This document shows positions 25,156 through 33,178 of a stretch of DNA of 64,000 bases, piece after piece. The stretch is taken from the NCBI RefSeq assembly GCF_907164555.1, contig NZ_CAJQZC010000005.1, positions 124,001 through 188,000 of the forward strand. Reading direction: 5' to 3'. The position numbers were made by a program, and so were the translations under genes. This DNA comes from Paraburkholderia saeva (GTDB taxonomy: Bacteria; Pseudomonadota; Gammaproteobacteria; Burkholderiales; Burkholderiaceae). A model generated the notes under the pieces. It made no database searches. It saw only the letters and a program-made list of their open reading frames with translations, and was not told the origin of the DNA. The first letter of the stretch is position 1. Every line of letters begins with the position of its first letter.

Positions 25156-27078
25156 GTGAGCACCGAATCCAACCGAACCAGCGCCACACCGGCCGCCTCC
25201 GGGCTGAGCAGGTGGCTGCGCGTCGCTGGCTGGCCAGGCTCCGGCGGCCGGCAGCGGCAACCGGAGCGGCTTGCCGTCGATGGCCTGCCCGACGAATGGG
25301 CAACGCTCGCGCCGGGCAGCCTGTACGCGATCTACATGACGGCGGCCACGCCGGCGAGCGACGCGTTGATCTGGACCAGCGCGCGTGAAGCGCAGTCGAG
25401 CAATGTCACGGTGGTGCTGGCGCGGCCGCGTTCCGCCATCGCGGCGTCGATGCGTGAACTCGGCTTCAGCGGCGATCGTCCCGCGCGCGGCTGGCCGCGT
25501 GGACTGAACGTGCTGACGATGCCGGACTTCGCTCAACCCGAAGCCGATGCGCGCGGACCGGTCGCCTTCGCGAAGCTGTATGGCGCGCTGCGTGCATTGA
25601 AGCGGTTTGGTTTTCGTTCGGGCGCGCTGTATTTCGTCGAAGGTGCGGAGCGCTGGTTCAGCTGGTCCGATCCGGTCGCACTCGCGCGCGAAGGGCGCAT
25701 GCTGGCCGACTGGTGCGCCTCGCGCAACATCACGCTGGTGCTGTTGCTGGGCCCCGCATCGCACGGTGACGATCCCGACAGCGACGACGCATTGTTCGCA
25801 GACGAAACGCTCAATCACGAAGCTGTACCTTCGGGCCGGCTCGAATTTCACGGCGCCTGTGCGGGCGTCGCGCGCGTGCAGCGCACGCATGGCGAGCTGC
25901 TGTGGCACGTCGATTTCTGGCGCACTGGCCGCGCGCTCGTGACGGGCGCCGTGCGTTCGCTGCGCTTTACCGATAGCGGCCGGCTGACGGTTGCGCCCGA
26001 TTCACCCGACACCTCGACGTCCCGTACCGGCGCACACCTCGCGCGCGACGAAGAGCGCGTCGTTGCATGCCGCAGCGTGGTCGGCGATGAAGCATGGGTG
26101 CCGCGCGACTGGGATATCGTCGCCGATCAGGCTGCCGCGCTCGTCGCGTGCGAAGGCGCGCAGGCCGCGACCGTTCTGCTCGAATATCTGGGCGGCGCGC
26201 AACTCGAAGCGCTGTGCGCCGCGATTCACACGCTGCGCCGTCGATGTGGCCGCGCGTTGAAGATTGTCGTTGTCGAGCGTGGCGAAGTGCTGCGGCATCA
26301 ATACGAACTGCTGGTGCTAAGCCTCGGCGCGAATCTCGTAATCGGACGGCAACTGCCGTTTTCACGCATCCAGTCGCTGCTGCAATCGTTGCGGGGACAA
26401 CTGCATACGCGGCCCGTCGCCGACGATTACCGCACGGCACTCGCCGCCGCGCTGAGCGACGATATCCTGGGTTATCTGCCGGTCGGCACGTTCAGCGCAC
26501 GCCTGCGCGGCGTGCTCGAACGCAGCGCCGCGCTGCGCCTGCCGCATGTGCTGGTGAAAATCGCCTTGCTGCCGTCGCTGTCGCATGTCGATGCGTTGCG
26601 GCATTGCACGCCGCGTCGTGCGGGCGATGTCTTCACGGCCGACGCGTCGCATCTCTACGTGTTCCTGTTTGCCTGCCGTCTCGCGGATGCCGGCGCGGCG
26701 CTCGCGCATTTCTTCGATGTACCTGTCGCGGGGCTGTCGGAGCGCACGGTGTACCTCGCGGAGGAGGGCATCGCCGCCGAACTGGACGCGCTCGATGCCG
26801 CGCATCGTCGTATCCCGGTTGCCGACTTTAGCGACCTGTTCCCGGCAACCGTCGCCGGCGCGCAGCCCAGACCCGCCGAAACGCCAGCAGAGACATCAAA
26901 GGCGACGGACGCGTTGTCCGCAATCGCCGCCGCCGCGCAACTCGAAGCGGTCGAGCGCGCGTTGTCGGACGCACGCAACGAAGCGGCGCGCGCTGGCTCA
27001 GCCGAAGCGGGCGGGAGCGCGCGAACGCGCCACGCAGAACCCTGCGCGATGCCGCTGCGCGCAACGGAGAACCCGTGA
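25156..27078 (+). CDS. bcsE: Cellulose biosynthesis protein BcsE, c-di-GMP binding (640 aa)
   Basis: Cytoplasmic c-di-GMP sensor that in E. coli joins the Bcs complex and boosts output. Start: GTG at 25156 with AGGAC upstream; ATG codons far upstream lie inside bcsC. After a variable N-terminus come the degenerate NTPase-like part (LNVLTMPDFAQPEADARGPV, LYGALRALKRFGFRSGALYF) and REC-like and GGDEF-like parts (FHGACAGVARVQRTHGELLW, then LKIVVVERGEVLRHQYELLV, LGANLVIGRQLPFSRIQSLL). An I-site-like R488-A-G-D491 sits where E. coli BcsE has its RxGD c-di-GMP site. The C-terminal ~95 residues are an extra Ala/Glu-rich hydrophilic tail. bcsF starts at its stop codon. Confidence 0.9.
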   Translation: MSTESNRTSATPAASGLSRWLRVAGWPGSGGRQRQPERLAVDGLPDEWATLAPGSLYAIYMTAATPASDALIWTSAREAQSSNVTVVLARPRSAIAASMRELGFSGDRPARGWPRGLNVLTMPDFAQPEADARGPVAFAKLYGALRALKRFGFRSGALYFVEGAERWFSWSDPVALAREGRMLADWCASRNITLVLLLGPASHGDDPDSDDALFADETLNHEAVPSGRLEFHGACAGVARVQRTHGELLWHVDFWRTGRALVTGAVRSLRFTDSGRLTVAPDSPDTSTSRTGAHLARDEERVVACRSVVGDEAWVPRDWDIVADQAAALVACEGAQAATVLLEYLGGAQLEALCAAIHTLRRRCGRALKIVVVERGEVLRHQYELLVLSLGANLVIGRQLPFSRIQSLLQSLRGQLHTRPVADDYRTALAAALSDDILGYLPVGTFSARLRGVLERSAALRLPHVLVKIALLPSLSHVDALRHCTPRRAGDVFTADASHLYVFLFACRLADAGAALAHFFDVPVAGLSERTVYLAEEGIAAELDALDAAHRRIPVADFSDLFPATVAGAQPRPAETPAETSKATDALSAIAAAAQLEAVERALSDARNEAARAGSAEAGGSARTRHAEPCAMPLRATENP

Positions 27079-27284
27079 TGGAATTCCTTCTGACCTGCTT
27101 TATCGCCGGACTGGTGCTTGCGATTCCTGCCTGGATCATCGCGCAGCGTAGCGGCGCGCGACGCGGCTTCGTCGCGGCACGCCACTTCGATCCGGACGAT
27201 GCGGTGACGTGCGATATCGAACCAGTCGCATTACGGGCGCGGTTGCTGCCGGACCCGGCGCCATCGCACGAGGTGTCGCCATGA
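27078..27284 (+). CDS. bcsF: BcsF-like single-pass membrane protein (68 aa)
   Basis: A short protein with one N-terminal membrane segment (MEFLLTCFIAGLVLAIPAWI) followed by a basic, Arg-rich patch and a flexible C-terminal tail. Size, topology and position directly after bcsE match BcsF, which in E. coli tethers BcsE to the membrane and links it to BcsG. Sequence identity to enterobacterial BcsF is not obvious by eye, so the name rests on topology and context. ATG at 27078 shares one base with the bcsE stop (TGATG) and has GGAG 8 nt upstream; a GTG at 27075 is an alternative. The stop overlaps the bcsQ start. Confidence 0.7.
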   Translation: MEFLLTCFIAGLVLAIPAWIIAQRSGARRGFVAARHFDPDDAVTCDIEPVALRARLLPDPAPSHEVSP

Positions 27285-28063
27285 CAACCATCGCGCTCGT
27301 ATCGACCGCAGGCGGCGCGGGGCGCACGACGCTGACGGCATCGCTCGCGGTGCTGCTGGCGCGTCGCCGGCGCGCGGTCGTCGCGCTCGACTTCGATCCG
27401 CAGAATCTGCTCGGCGCGCATCTCGGCCTCGACGCGCTTTCACCATCGGGAATCGCGAGCGCGCTCGTGGAGGGCAACGACGCCTGGTATGCCAGCACCT
27501 GGCGCAATAGCGAGGGCGTGCTGTTCGTGCCGCACGGACAGTTGACGTTGCCGCAACTCGCGGCGGCCGAAAGCCGTCTCGCGGGCTCGCAGCAATGGCT
27601 CGCCGCCGCGGTTGCCCAGATCGACCTGCCGGAAAGCGGCGTGGTGCTGATCGACACGGCACGCTATCCCTCGCAGCAGGCCGATCACGCAGTGCGTTGC
27701 GCGGATCTCGTGCTGTGCGTGACGCCGCCGGAACCCGCGGCGTGCGCAACGCTGGTCGCACGCCTTGGCGCGCTGCGCGCCGCGTGCGCGAACGTCGAGG
27801 TGGTCGTCAACCGCCTGAACCCGGCGCGCGACATGCAGCGCGATGCGCTCGCGATGCTGCGCGCGGCGGTGGGCGGATCGGTGTCGCTCGCGCAGCGTGT
27901 CCACCTCGATGCCGCGTTGCCCGAGTCGCTCGCACGCGGCACCTGGTTCTTCGACGACGCGCCGCAGTCGCAGGCCGCGCACGATCTGCAGGGGCTTGCG
28001 AACTGGCTCGACGCGTGGCTCGGCGCAAGTCATGCGCCGCGTCGCACAGGTGAACACGTATGA
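27281..28063 (+). CDS. bcsQ: BcsQ, MinD/ParA-like protein of the cellulose operon (260 aa)
   Basis: SIMIBI-class ATPase-like protein; in E. coli BcsQ is essential for cellulose and binds BcsR. The N-terminus reads MTTIALVSTAGGAGRTTLTA: the deviant Walker A of the family (KGGxxKT/S) appears as A10-G-G-A-G-R15-T-T, so both the signature Lys and the P-loop Lys are missing. E. coli BcsQ is also unusual here (RGGVGTTT as I recall). VVALDFDPQNLLGAHLGLDA is the switch I region and VVLIDTARYP the Walker B/switch II part. ATG overlaps the bcsF stop (ATGA), and its own stop overlaps bcsA in the same way. Nucleotide binding may depend on Arg15 or be weak. Confidence 0.9.
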   Translation: MTTIALVSTAGGAGRTTLTASLAVLLARRRRAVVALDFDPQNLLGAHLGLDALSPSGIASALVEGNDAWYASTWRNSEGVLFVPHGQLTLPQLAAAESRLAGSQQWLAAAVAQIDLPESGVVLIDTARYPSQQADHAVRCADLVLCVTPPEPAACATLVARLGALRAACANVEVVVNRLNPARDMQRDALAMLRAAVGGSVSLAQRVHLDAALPESLARGTWFFDDAPQSQAAHDLQGLANWLDAWLGASHAPRRTGEHV

Positions 28064-30615
28064 CACAGCCCGAACGCGCCCACACCGACAGCGGCCGGCG
28101 AAGGACGCTGCGCGAACGCGCCGTCGACTGGCTCGCGCGCGGTCTCGGTCTGCCCGCGCGGCGCTCGGCGCTCGACTGGTGGGTCCGGCTCTTCTTCCAG
28201 CCGCCACGGGCCGGCAAACGCGATTACGCGCGCGAATGGATCCGTGCGGCCATCTTGCATCTGGCCGCGCAGTGGGGCGTGCTCGAACCGCACAGCGCGC
28301 GCGAGTGGCTATGGCGCGCGTTCGTGAGAGCGCCGCGTGCCGACGCGCGACGCGGCGCCGCCCGTGCACGCGAGGCGTTTGCCTGGGTGGACCGCTGGCT
28401 CGTGCCGGTCGCGCGCGTCGTGCAACGTTCGATGCGACGTCTCGACGTGATGATCGCGAAGCTGCCGTGGGTGCGCTGGGGCGAGCGGATCGAACGCGGC
28501 ACGAACCGTGTCGGAGATATGCGCCTGCTCCTGCCGTTTCTCGTCGTGACCGGCGCGGTGCTGTGGCTGATGGTGGGCACGTCGCCGCTGTCGTCGAACG
28601 GCCAGTTCGAATTCTTTGCCGTGCTGGTTGTGGCTGCGCTTGTGATCCGGCGCTTCCCGGGCCGCCTGCCGGTGCTCGTTCTGGCGACGCTTTCGCTTCT
28701 CGCGATGGTGCGCTACGTCTGGTGGCGCACCACGCAGACGCTCGATTTCCGCACGCCCGCCGAAGGCATCGTGGGCTATGGATTGTTCGCGGCCGAAGCC
28801 TATACGTGGCTCATCCTGCTGCTCGGCTTCGTGCAGACCGCGTGGCCGCTCAACCGCACGGTTGCCGATCTGCCTGACAATCCCACGTCCTGGCCCACGG
28901 TCGATATCTACATCCCGACGTACAACGAGGCACTGTCCGTCGTAAGACCGACGGTATTCGCCGCCCAGGGTGTCGACTGGCCTGCCGAGAAACTGCGTGT
29001 CTATCTGCTCGACGACGGCCGGCGGCCCGAATTCGAAGCCTTCGCGCGAGAGGCTGGCATCGGCTACCTCACGCGCGACGACAACGCGCACGCGAAGGCC
29101 GGCAACATCAATCGCGCGCTCGCCTCGACGCAGGGCGAATACATCGCGATCTTCGACTGCGATCACGTGCCGGTGCGCTCGTTCCTGCAGACGACCATGG
29201 GCACGTTCCTGCGCGACGCCCGTTGTGCGATGGTGCAGACGCCGCATCATTTCTTCTCGCCCGATCCGTTCGAGCGCAACCTGAACACGTTCGGGCGCGT
29301 GCCGAACGAAGGCAACCTGTTCTACGGTCTCGTGCAGTCGGGCAACGATCTATGGAACGCGTCGTTCTTCTGCGGTTCGTGCGCGATCATCAAGCGCGCG
29401 CCGCTGGAGGAGATCGGCGGCGTAGCGGTCGAGACCGTCACGGAAGACGCGCACACCGCGCTCAGGCTCCATCGCCGCGGCTACACGACGGCGTATCTGC
29501 CGACCGTGCAGGCGGCCGGTCTCGCGACGGAGAGCCTCGCGAGCCACATCCGTCAGCGCACCCGCTGGGCGCGCGGCATGGCGCAGATTTTCCGCGTCGA
29601 CAATCCGTTTCTCGGGCGCGGCCTCGGGTTCTTCCAGCGCCTGTGTTACGGCAACGCGATGCTGCATTTCTTCTACGGCATTCCGCGCCTCATCTTCCTG
29701 ACGATGCCGATGGCGTACCTGTTTTTCCAGCTGTATTTCATCAACGCGTCGGCGACGACCATCGCCGGATTCGTGCTGCCGTATCTCGTGCTGGCCAGCA
29801 TCGCGAACTCGCGGATGCAGGGCAAGTACCGCCATTCGTTCTGGGCCGAAGTCTATGAATCGGTGCTCGCGTGGTACATCGCGCTGCCGACCACGCTGGC
29901 CTTTTTCAGCCCGAAGCACGGCAAGTTCAACGTGACGGACAAGGGTGGCAAGACCGACGAAAGCCATCTCGACTGGGCCATTTCGAAGCCCTATATTGTG
30001 CTGCTCGTGCTCAACGCGCTCGCCATGCTGACCGGTATCTACCGGCTCGTGTTCACGGGCGGCGACGAGGCACCGACGATCCTGATGAACGTGTTCTGGA
30101 CGTTCTACAACCTCGTGATGCTGGGCGCCGCCGTGAGCGTCGCCCGCGAGGCGAAGCAGGTGCGTGTCACGCATCGCATCGCGATGGAAATGCCCGCGAC
30201 GCTGCTGCTCGCCGATGGCACCACCGTCGCCTGTCATACGGGGGACTATTCGACGGGCGGCCTCGGTCTCGATGTCGAACCCAACCTCGATCTGGCGGCG
30301 GGCGACACGCTCGGCGTCGTCGTGAGCCGTGGCGACCGTCAGTTTCATTTTCCCGTGCGCGTGACCCGTCTGGCGGGCCGGCATCTCGGCGTGCAGTTCG
30401 ACGGCCTCACGCTGGAGCAGGAGCGGCAGCTCGTGCAGTGCACGTTCGGTCGCGCGGATGCATGGCTCAAATGGGGCGAGCGCACCGTCGAAGACGCACC
30501 GTTGCGTGGCCTGAAGGACGTCCTCGCGACGGGCGTCGAAGGCTATTCGCGCATGTTGAAGGGCGCATCGCGATCGTTGCAGGCGTTCATCGCACCAGAC
30601 CGGACACGCTATTGA
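28060..30615 (+). CDS. bcsA: Cellulose synthase catalytic subunit BcsA (851 aa)
   Basis: Inner-membrane GT2 enzyme that polymerises UDP-glucose into beta-1,4-glucan and threads it out. All catalytic signatures are present: DCD at 366-368, FFCGS, TED at 461-463, and QRTRW at 499-503. Membrane helices flank the GT domain (LLLPFLVVTGAVLWLMVGTS ... MLHFFYGIPRLIFLTMPMAY). The C-terminal PilZ domain has R702-VTH-R706 and D729-YSTGG, so c-di-GMP activation is expected. The ~150-residue N-terminal cytoplasmic part is Arg-rich. The start overlaps bcsQ in ATGA. It lies six genes from bcsB, unusual because A and B form one complex and are usually adjacent or fused. Confidence 0.97.
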   Translation: MTQPERAHTDSGRRRTLRERAVDWLARGLGLPARRSALDWWVRLFFQPPRAGKRDYAREWIRAAILHLAAQWGVLEPHSAREWLWRAFVRAPRADARRGAARAREAFAWVDRWLVPVARVVQRSMRRLDVMIAKLPWVRWGERIERGTNRVGDMRLLLPFLVVTGAVLWLMVGTSPLSSNGQFEFFAVLVVAALVIRRFPGRLPVLVLATLSLLAMVRYVWWRTTQTLDFRTPAEGIVGYGLFAAEAYTWLILLLGFVQTAWPLNRTVADLPDNPTSWPTVDIYIPTYNEALSVVRPTVFAAQGVDWPAEKLRVYLLDDGRRPEFEAFAREAGIGYLTRDDNAHAKAGNINRALASTQGEYIAIFDCDHVPVRSFLQTTMGTFLRDARCAMVQTPHHFFSPDPFERNLNTFGRVPNEGNLFYGLVQSGNDLWNASFFCGSCAIIKRAPLEEIGGVAVETVTEDAHTALRLHRRGYTTAYLPTVQAAGLATESLASHIRQRTRWARGMAQIFRVDNPFLGRGLGFFQRLCYGNAMLHFFYGIPRLIFLTMPMAYLFFQLYFINASATTIAGFVLPYLVLASIANSRMQGKYRHSFWAEVYESVLAWYIALPTTLAFFSPKHGKFNVTDKGGKTDESHLDWAISKPYIVLLVLNALAMLTGIYRLVFTGGDEAPTILMNVFWTFYNLVMLGAAVSVAREAKQVRVTHRIAMEMPATLLLADGTTVACHTGDYSTGGLGLDVEPNLDLAAGDTLGVVVSRGDRQFHFPVRVTRLAGRHLGVQFDGLTLEQERQLVQCTFGRADAWLKWGERTVEDAPLRGLKDVLATGVEGYSRMLKGASRSLQAFIAPDRTRY

Positions 30616-30668
30616 ATGCCGGATAAGGCCGGCCGCGCGGCACGCCGCGCAATAAGGAACTATCGTTC

Positions 30669-32219
30669 ATGACACTCTGGAATCTGTACTTCATCGCCAA
30701 GCTCTATCTGTTCGTAGCGGGGCACCTGAAGCCGCTCTGGACAGCGAATATCGCGTTCGCCGTGGCGCTCGCGGCAAGCTCGACGCTGCGCCATCGCGGG
30801 CTGCGCGCGTTGCGCCTTGTGGCCGGACTCGCGATCGGCCTGCCGCTCATGTACTACGAAGCGAACGTGCCGCCATTTGCACGGCTCGTCGAGGAGGCTG
30901 GCAATCTCAGTACATTCAGCTTCGGGTACTGGCTCGAACTCGCGCAGCGTTTCGTGCCGCCGATGCTGCTCCTCGTCGCCGTGGGAGCGCTCATCGCATA
31001 TCGGGTGGTGAACCGCTGGCTGCGCGTCGCGACGTTCGTGATGATCGCGCTGATTGCATTGCCGGTGTGGCAGGCGGGCAGTGCGGTGCTCGCGCGCGTC
31101 GAAACGGGCACGCCGGCGGCCGCGACGGCTGACACGGTCGTCGCGCAGCCGCAGGACCACAACGCCGCGCTGGCAGCGTTTCGTACGCAGGAGTCGCAAC
31201 GCCAGGTCACGTTCGGCCACCTTGCTTCCGATGCAAGCCAGCAGTTCGACGTGATCGTGCTGCATATCTGTTCATTGTCGTGGGACGATCTCGATGTGGC
31301 GAAGGCGCGCAATCATCCGATGCTGAGCCACTTCGACTATCTGTTCACCAATTTCAGCACCGCTGCGAGCTACAGCGGGCCCGCCGCGATTCGTGTCCTG
31401 CGGGCGACGTGTGGTCAGGAAGCTCACTCCGATCTGTACAAGGACGCGCCGCAGCAGTGTCACCTGATGGCAGATCTCGCGCAGGCGGGTTACACGCCGC
31501 AGACGATGCTCAACCACGACGGCCACTTCGACAACTTCCTGCAGCTCATCAAGGACAACGTCGGCGTGCCGAATGTGCCGATGATTTCGAACACGGCCGC
31601 GCCGGTTGCGATGCACGCGTTCGACGGCTCGGTGATTCACGACGATTACGCAACGCTGGCGGGCTGGTTCGCGCAGCGCGCACAGACACCGGGGCCCGTC
31701 GCGCTGTACTACAACACGATCAGCCTGCATGACGGCAACCGTCTGCCGGACAGCAAGCTGTCGAGTCTCGATTCGTATCCGTTGCGGGTCAACAAGCTGA
31801 TGAGCGACTTCGACCGCTTTGCCGACCTGATCCAGGCGTCGGGGCGTCGCGCGGTGATCATCTTCGTGCCGGAGCACGGCGCCGCATTGCGCGGCGACAG
31901 CAACCAGGTCGCGGGCCTGCGCGAAATTCCGACGCCGAGTGTCGTGCACGGGCCGGTCGGCGTGCGTCTTGTCGGCTTCCAGGGCAATCACGGTCCGACG
32001 ACGGTGATCGACAGCCCGACAAGCTTTCTCGCGGTGTCGCAGTTGTTGTCGAACCTCGTTTCCAACAGCCCGTTCAAGCCGGGCGTCACGCTCTCGCAAT
32101 ACGCGGCGAACCTGCCGCAAACGCAGATGGTGGGCGAAAACGAAGGCACGGTCACGATGCGCACCGCAGGTGGCTATGTCGTCAAGACGCCGGACGGCGT
32201 CTGGGTGGACGAAAAATGA
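30669..32219 (+). CDS. bcsG: Cellulose phosphoethanolamine transferase BcsG (516 aa)
   Basis: Adds phosphoethanolamine from phosphatidylethanolamine to cellulose in the periplasm. The N-terminal ~150 residues hold about four membrane segments (MTLWNLYFIAKLYLFVAGHL..., PMLLLVAVGALIAYRVV). The periplasmic alkaline-phosphatase-fold domain then carries ASYSGPAAIRVLRATCGQ with the likely nucleophile Ser236 (Ser234 is next to it), YTPQTMLNHDGHFDNF, and VIIFVPEHGAALRGD with metal-binding Glu/His. This matches E. coli BcsG, where the nucleophile is in TSYSGPA. The start has AAGGA upstream and is 53 nt after bcsA. The stop overlaps bcsR. It implies that the product is modified cellulose. Confidence 0.95.
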   Translation: MTLWNLYFIAKLYLFVAGHLKPLWTANIAFAVALAASSTLRHRGLRALRLVAGLAIGLPLMYYEANVPPFARLVEEAGNLSTFSFGYWLELAQRFVPPMLLLVAVGALIAYRVVNRWLRVATFVMIALIALPVWQAGSAVLARVETGTPAAATADTVVAQPQDHNAALAAFRTQESQRQVTFGHLASDASQQFDVIVLHICSLSWDDLDVAKARNHPMLSHFDYLFTNFSTAASYSGPAAIRVLRATCGQEAHSDLYKDAPQQCHLMADLAQAGYTPQTMLNHDGHFDNFLQLIKDNVGVPNVPMISNTAAPVAMHAFDGSVIHDDYATLAGWFAQRAQTPGPVALYYNTISLHDGNRLPDSKLSSLDSYPLRVNKLMSDFDRFADLIQASGRRAVIIFVPEHGAALRGDSNQVAGLREIPTPSVVHGPVGVRLVGFQGNHGPTTVIDSPTSFLAVSQLLSNLVSNSPFKPGVTLSQYAANLPQTQMVGENEGTVTMRTAGGYVVKTPDGVWVDEK

Positions 32220-32443
32220 CGACGTCGAACATCGGGTCGGGTGGCTGGCCGGTCAACGATATCAACGGCCTTGCGCGCCGTTTGCCGGAAATGGACCCGA
32301 CAACCTATTACGACGGCCAGGCGAACGAAGCGTATGAAGCCGCGCTGGTGAAGTGGCCGGTGCTGGCAAGACTGATGGGCCTCGCGTCGACGTCGACGCC
32401 GGCGCCGACGCCGACGCCGACGCCGGCGCCGACGCAAACCTGA
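32216..32443 (+). CDS. bcsR: BcsR-like small protein with Pro/Thr repeat tail (75 aa)
   Basis: The core NDINGLARRLPEMDPTTYYD, then EAALVKWPVLARLM, matches the pattern of E. coli BcsR (DIVALKQAFSLPDIDYAD ... LAAALKRWPLLAEF), a short regulator that binds BcsQ and supports BcsA/B stability. In E. coli bcsR is the first gene of its operon; here it is last. The extra C-terminus is a simple repeat, APTPTPTPAPTQT, encoded by a GACGCC-type hexamer array. The ATG overlaps the bcsG stop in ATGA. Assignment is by motif and context; the tail has no counterpart that I recall. Confidence 0.8.
   Translation: MTTSNIGSGGWPVNDINGLARRLPEMDPTTYYDGQANEAYEAALVKWPVLARLMGLASTSTPAPTPTPTPAPTQT
32395..32435 (+). repeat. 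GACGCC-type hexanucleotide repeat inside bcsR
   Basis: About seven imperfect hexamer units (GACGCC, with GGCGCC variants) encode the Thr-Pro/Ala-Pro tail of the BcsR-like protein. Because the unit is 6 nt, length changes would add or remove dipeptides without shifting the frame. Confidence 0.75.
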
Positions 32444-32459
32444 GGCCCGCGTCGCGCGC

Positions 32460-33080
32460 CTAACGCAACTGCGCGAACGCGATAAAGAGCACCATCCCGC
32501 CAATCGCGCCATCGAGCACGCGCCACGCGGTGGCACGTTTGAAGAGCGGCGCGAGCGCGCGGGCGCCATATCCCAGCAGCACGAACCAGACCGCGCTCAC
32601 GGCCATCGCGCCGAGCGCAAACGGCATGCGTCCGGACGGCACCTCACGCGCGCCCGCCGTGCCGATCAGCAGGAACGTGTCCAGATAGACGTGCGGATTC
32701 AGCCACGTCAATGCAAGCGTCATCAGCAAAACCGGCAGCGCGCGTTGCTGCAGGGGCGCCGCGACGCCGCCGGCGGTATCCAGCACCGCGTGCCCGGGTT
32801 TGAGCGCGCGCCGCAGCGCGCCGATGCCGAACCACACGAGATACGCGAGCCCCACATACAGCATCGCGTGCACGAACGTCGGATAGCGTTCGACGAGCGC
32901 GGATGCACCGCCCACACCCGCCGCGATCAGGATGAAATCCGACAGCATGCACAGCACGACGATTTTTCCGACGTGCGAGCGCATGATGCCCTGACGCAGA
33001 ACGAACGCGTTCTGCGCGCCGATGGTCACGATCAATGATGCGCACAACGCGGCGCCGTGCGAAAAAGCGAGCCAGTCCAT
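32460..33080 (-). CDS. argO: LysE/ArgO-family basic amino acid exporter (206 aa)
   Basis: Six-helix exporter of the LysE/ArgO type. The opening MDWLAFSHGAALCASLIVTI is followed by GAQNAFVLRQGIMRSHVGKI, the family signature; ALTWLNPHVYLDTFLLIG is the second conserved block with its Asn-Pro-His. It pumps out arginine and/or lysine and similar compounds such as canavanine at the inner membrane. It is divergent from an argP gene across 98 nt, the classical arrangement in which ArgP activates the exporter when the amino acid accumulates. The exact substrate cannot be read from sequence. It converges with bcsR, with only 16 nt between stops. Confidence 0.92.
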   Translation of the reverse strand: MDWLAFSHGAALCASLIVTIGAQNAFVLRQGIMRSHVGKIVVLCMLSDFILIAAGVGGASALVERYPTFVHAMLYVGLAYLVWFGIGALRRALKPGHAVLDTAGGVAAPLQQRALPVLLMTLALTWLNPHVYLDTFLLIGTAGAREVPSGRMPFALGAMAVSAVWFVLLGYGARALAPLFKRATAWRVLDGAIGGMVLFIAFAQLR

Positions 33081-33178
33081 AGCCTGATCCAGTAGAGGGT
33101 TGAAACGATTGACGCCAGTCTGCGGGATGGATAATCATAAGAGAAGCTAATTCACGTAATGGGGATTAAGGAACGCTA
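33081..33178. promoter_or_regulatory. Divergent argO / argP control region
   Basis: 98 nt between divergent starts, A/T-rich near 33130-33178 (ATAATCATAAGAGAAGCTAA). This is the expected site of ArgP binding and of both promoters; no exact operator was defined by eye. Confidence 0.5.

Noticed and set aside
32395..32435. Short regular repeat considered as a CRISPR array
   Set aside because: It is a contiguous hexamer array within a coding frame, with no spacers.
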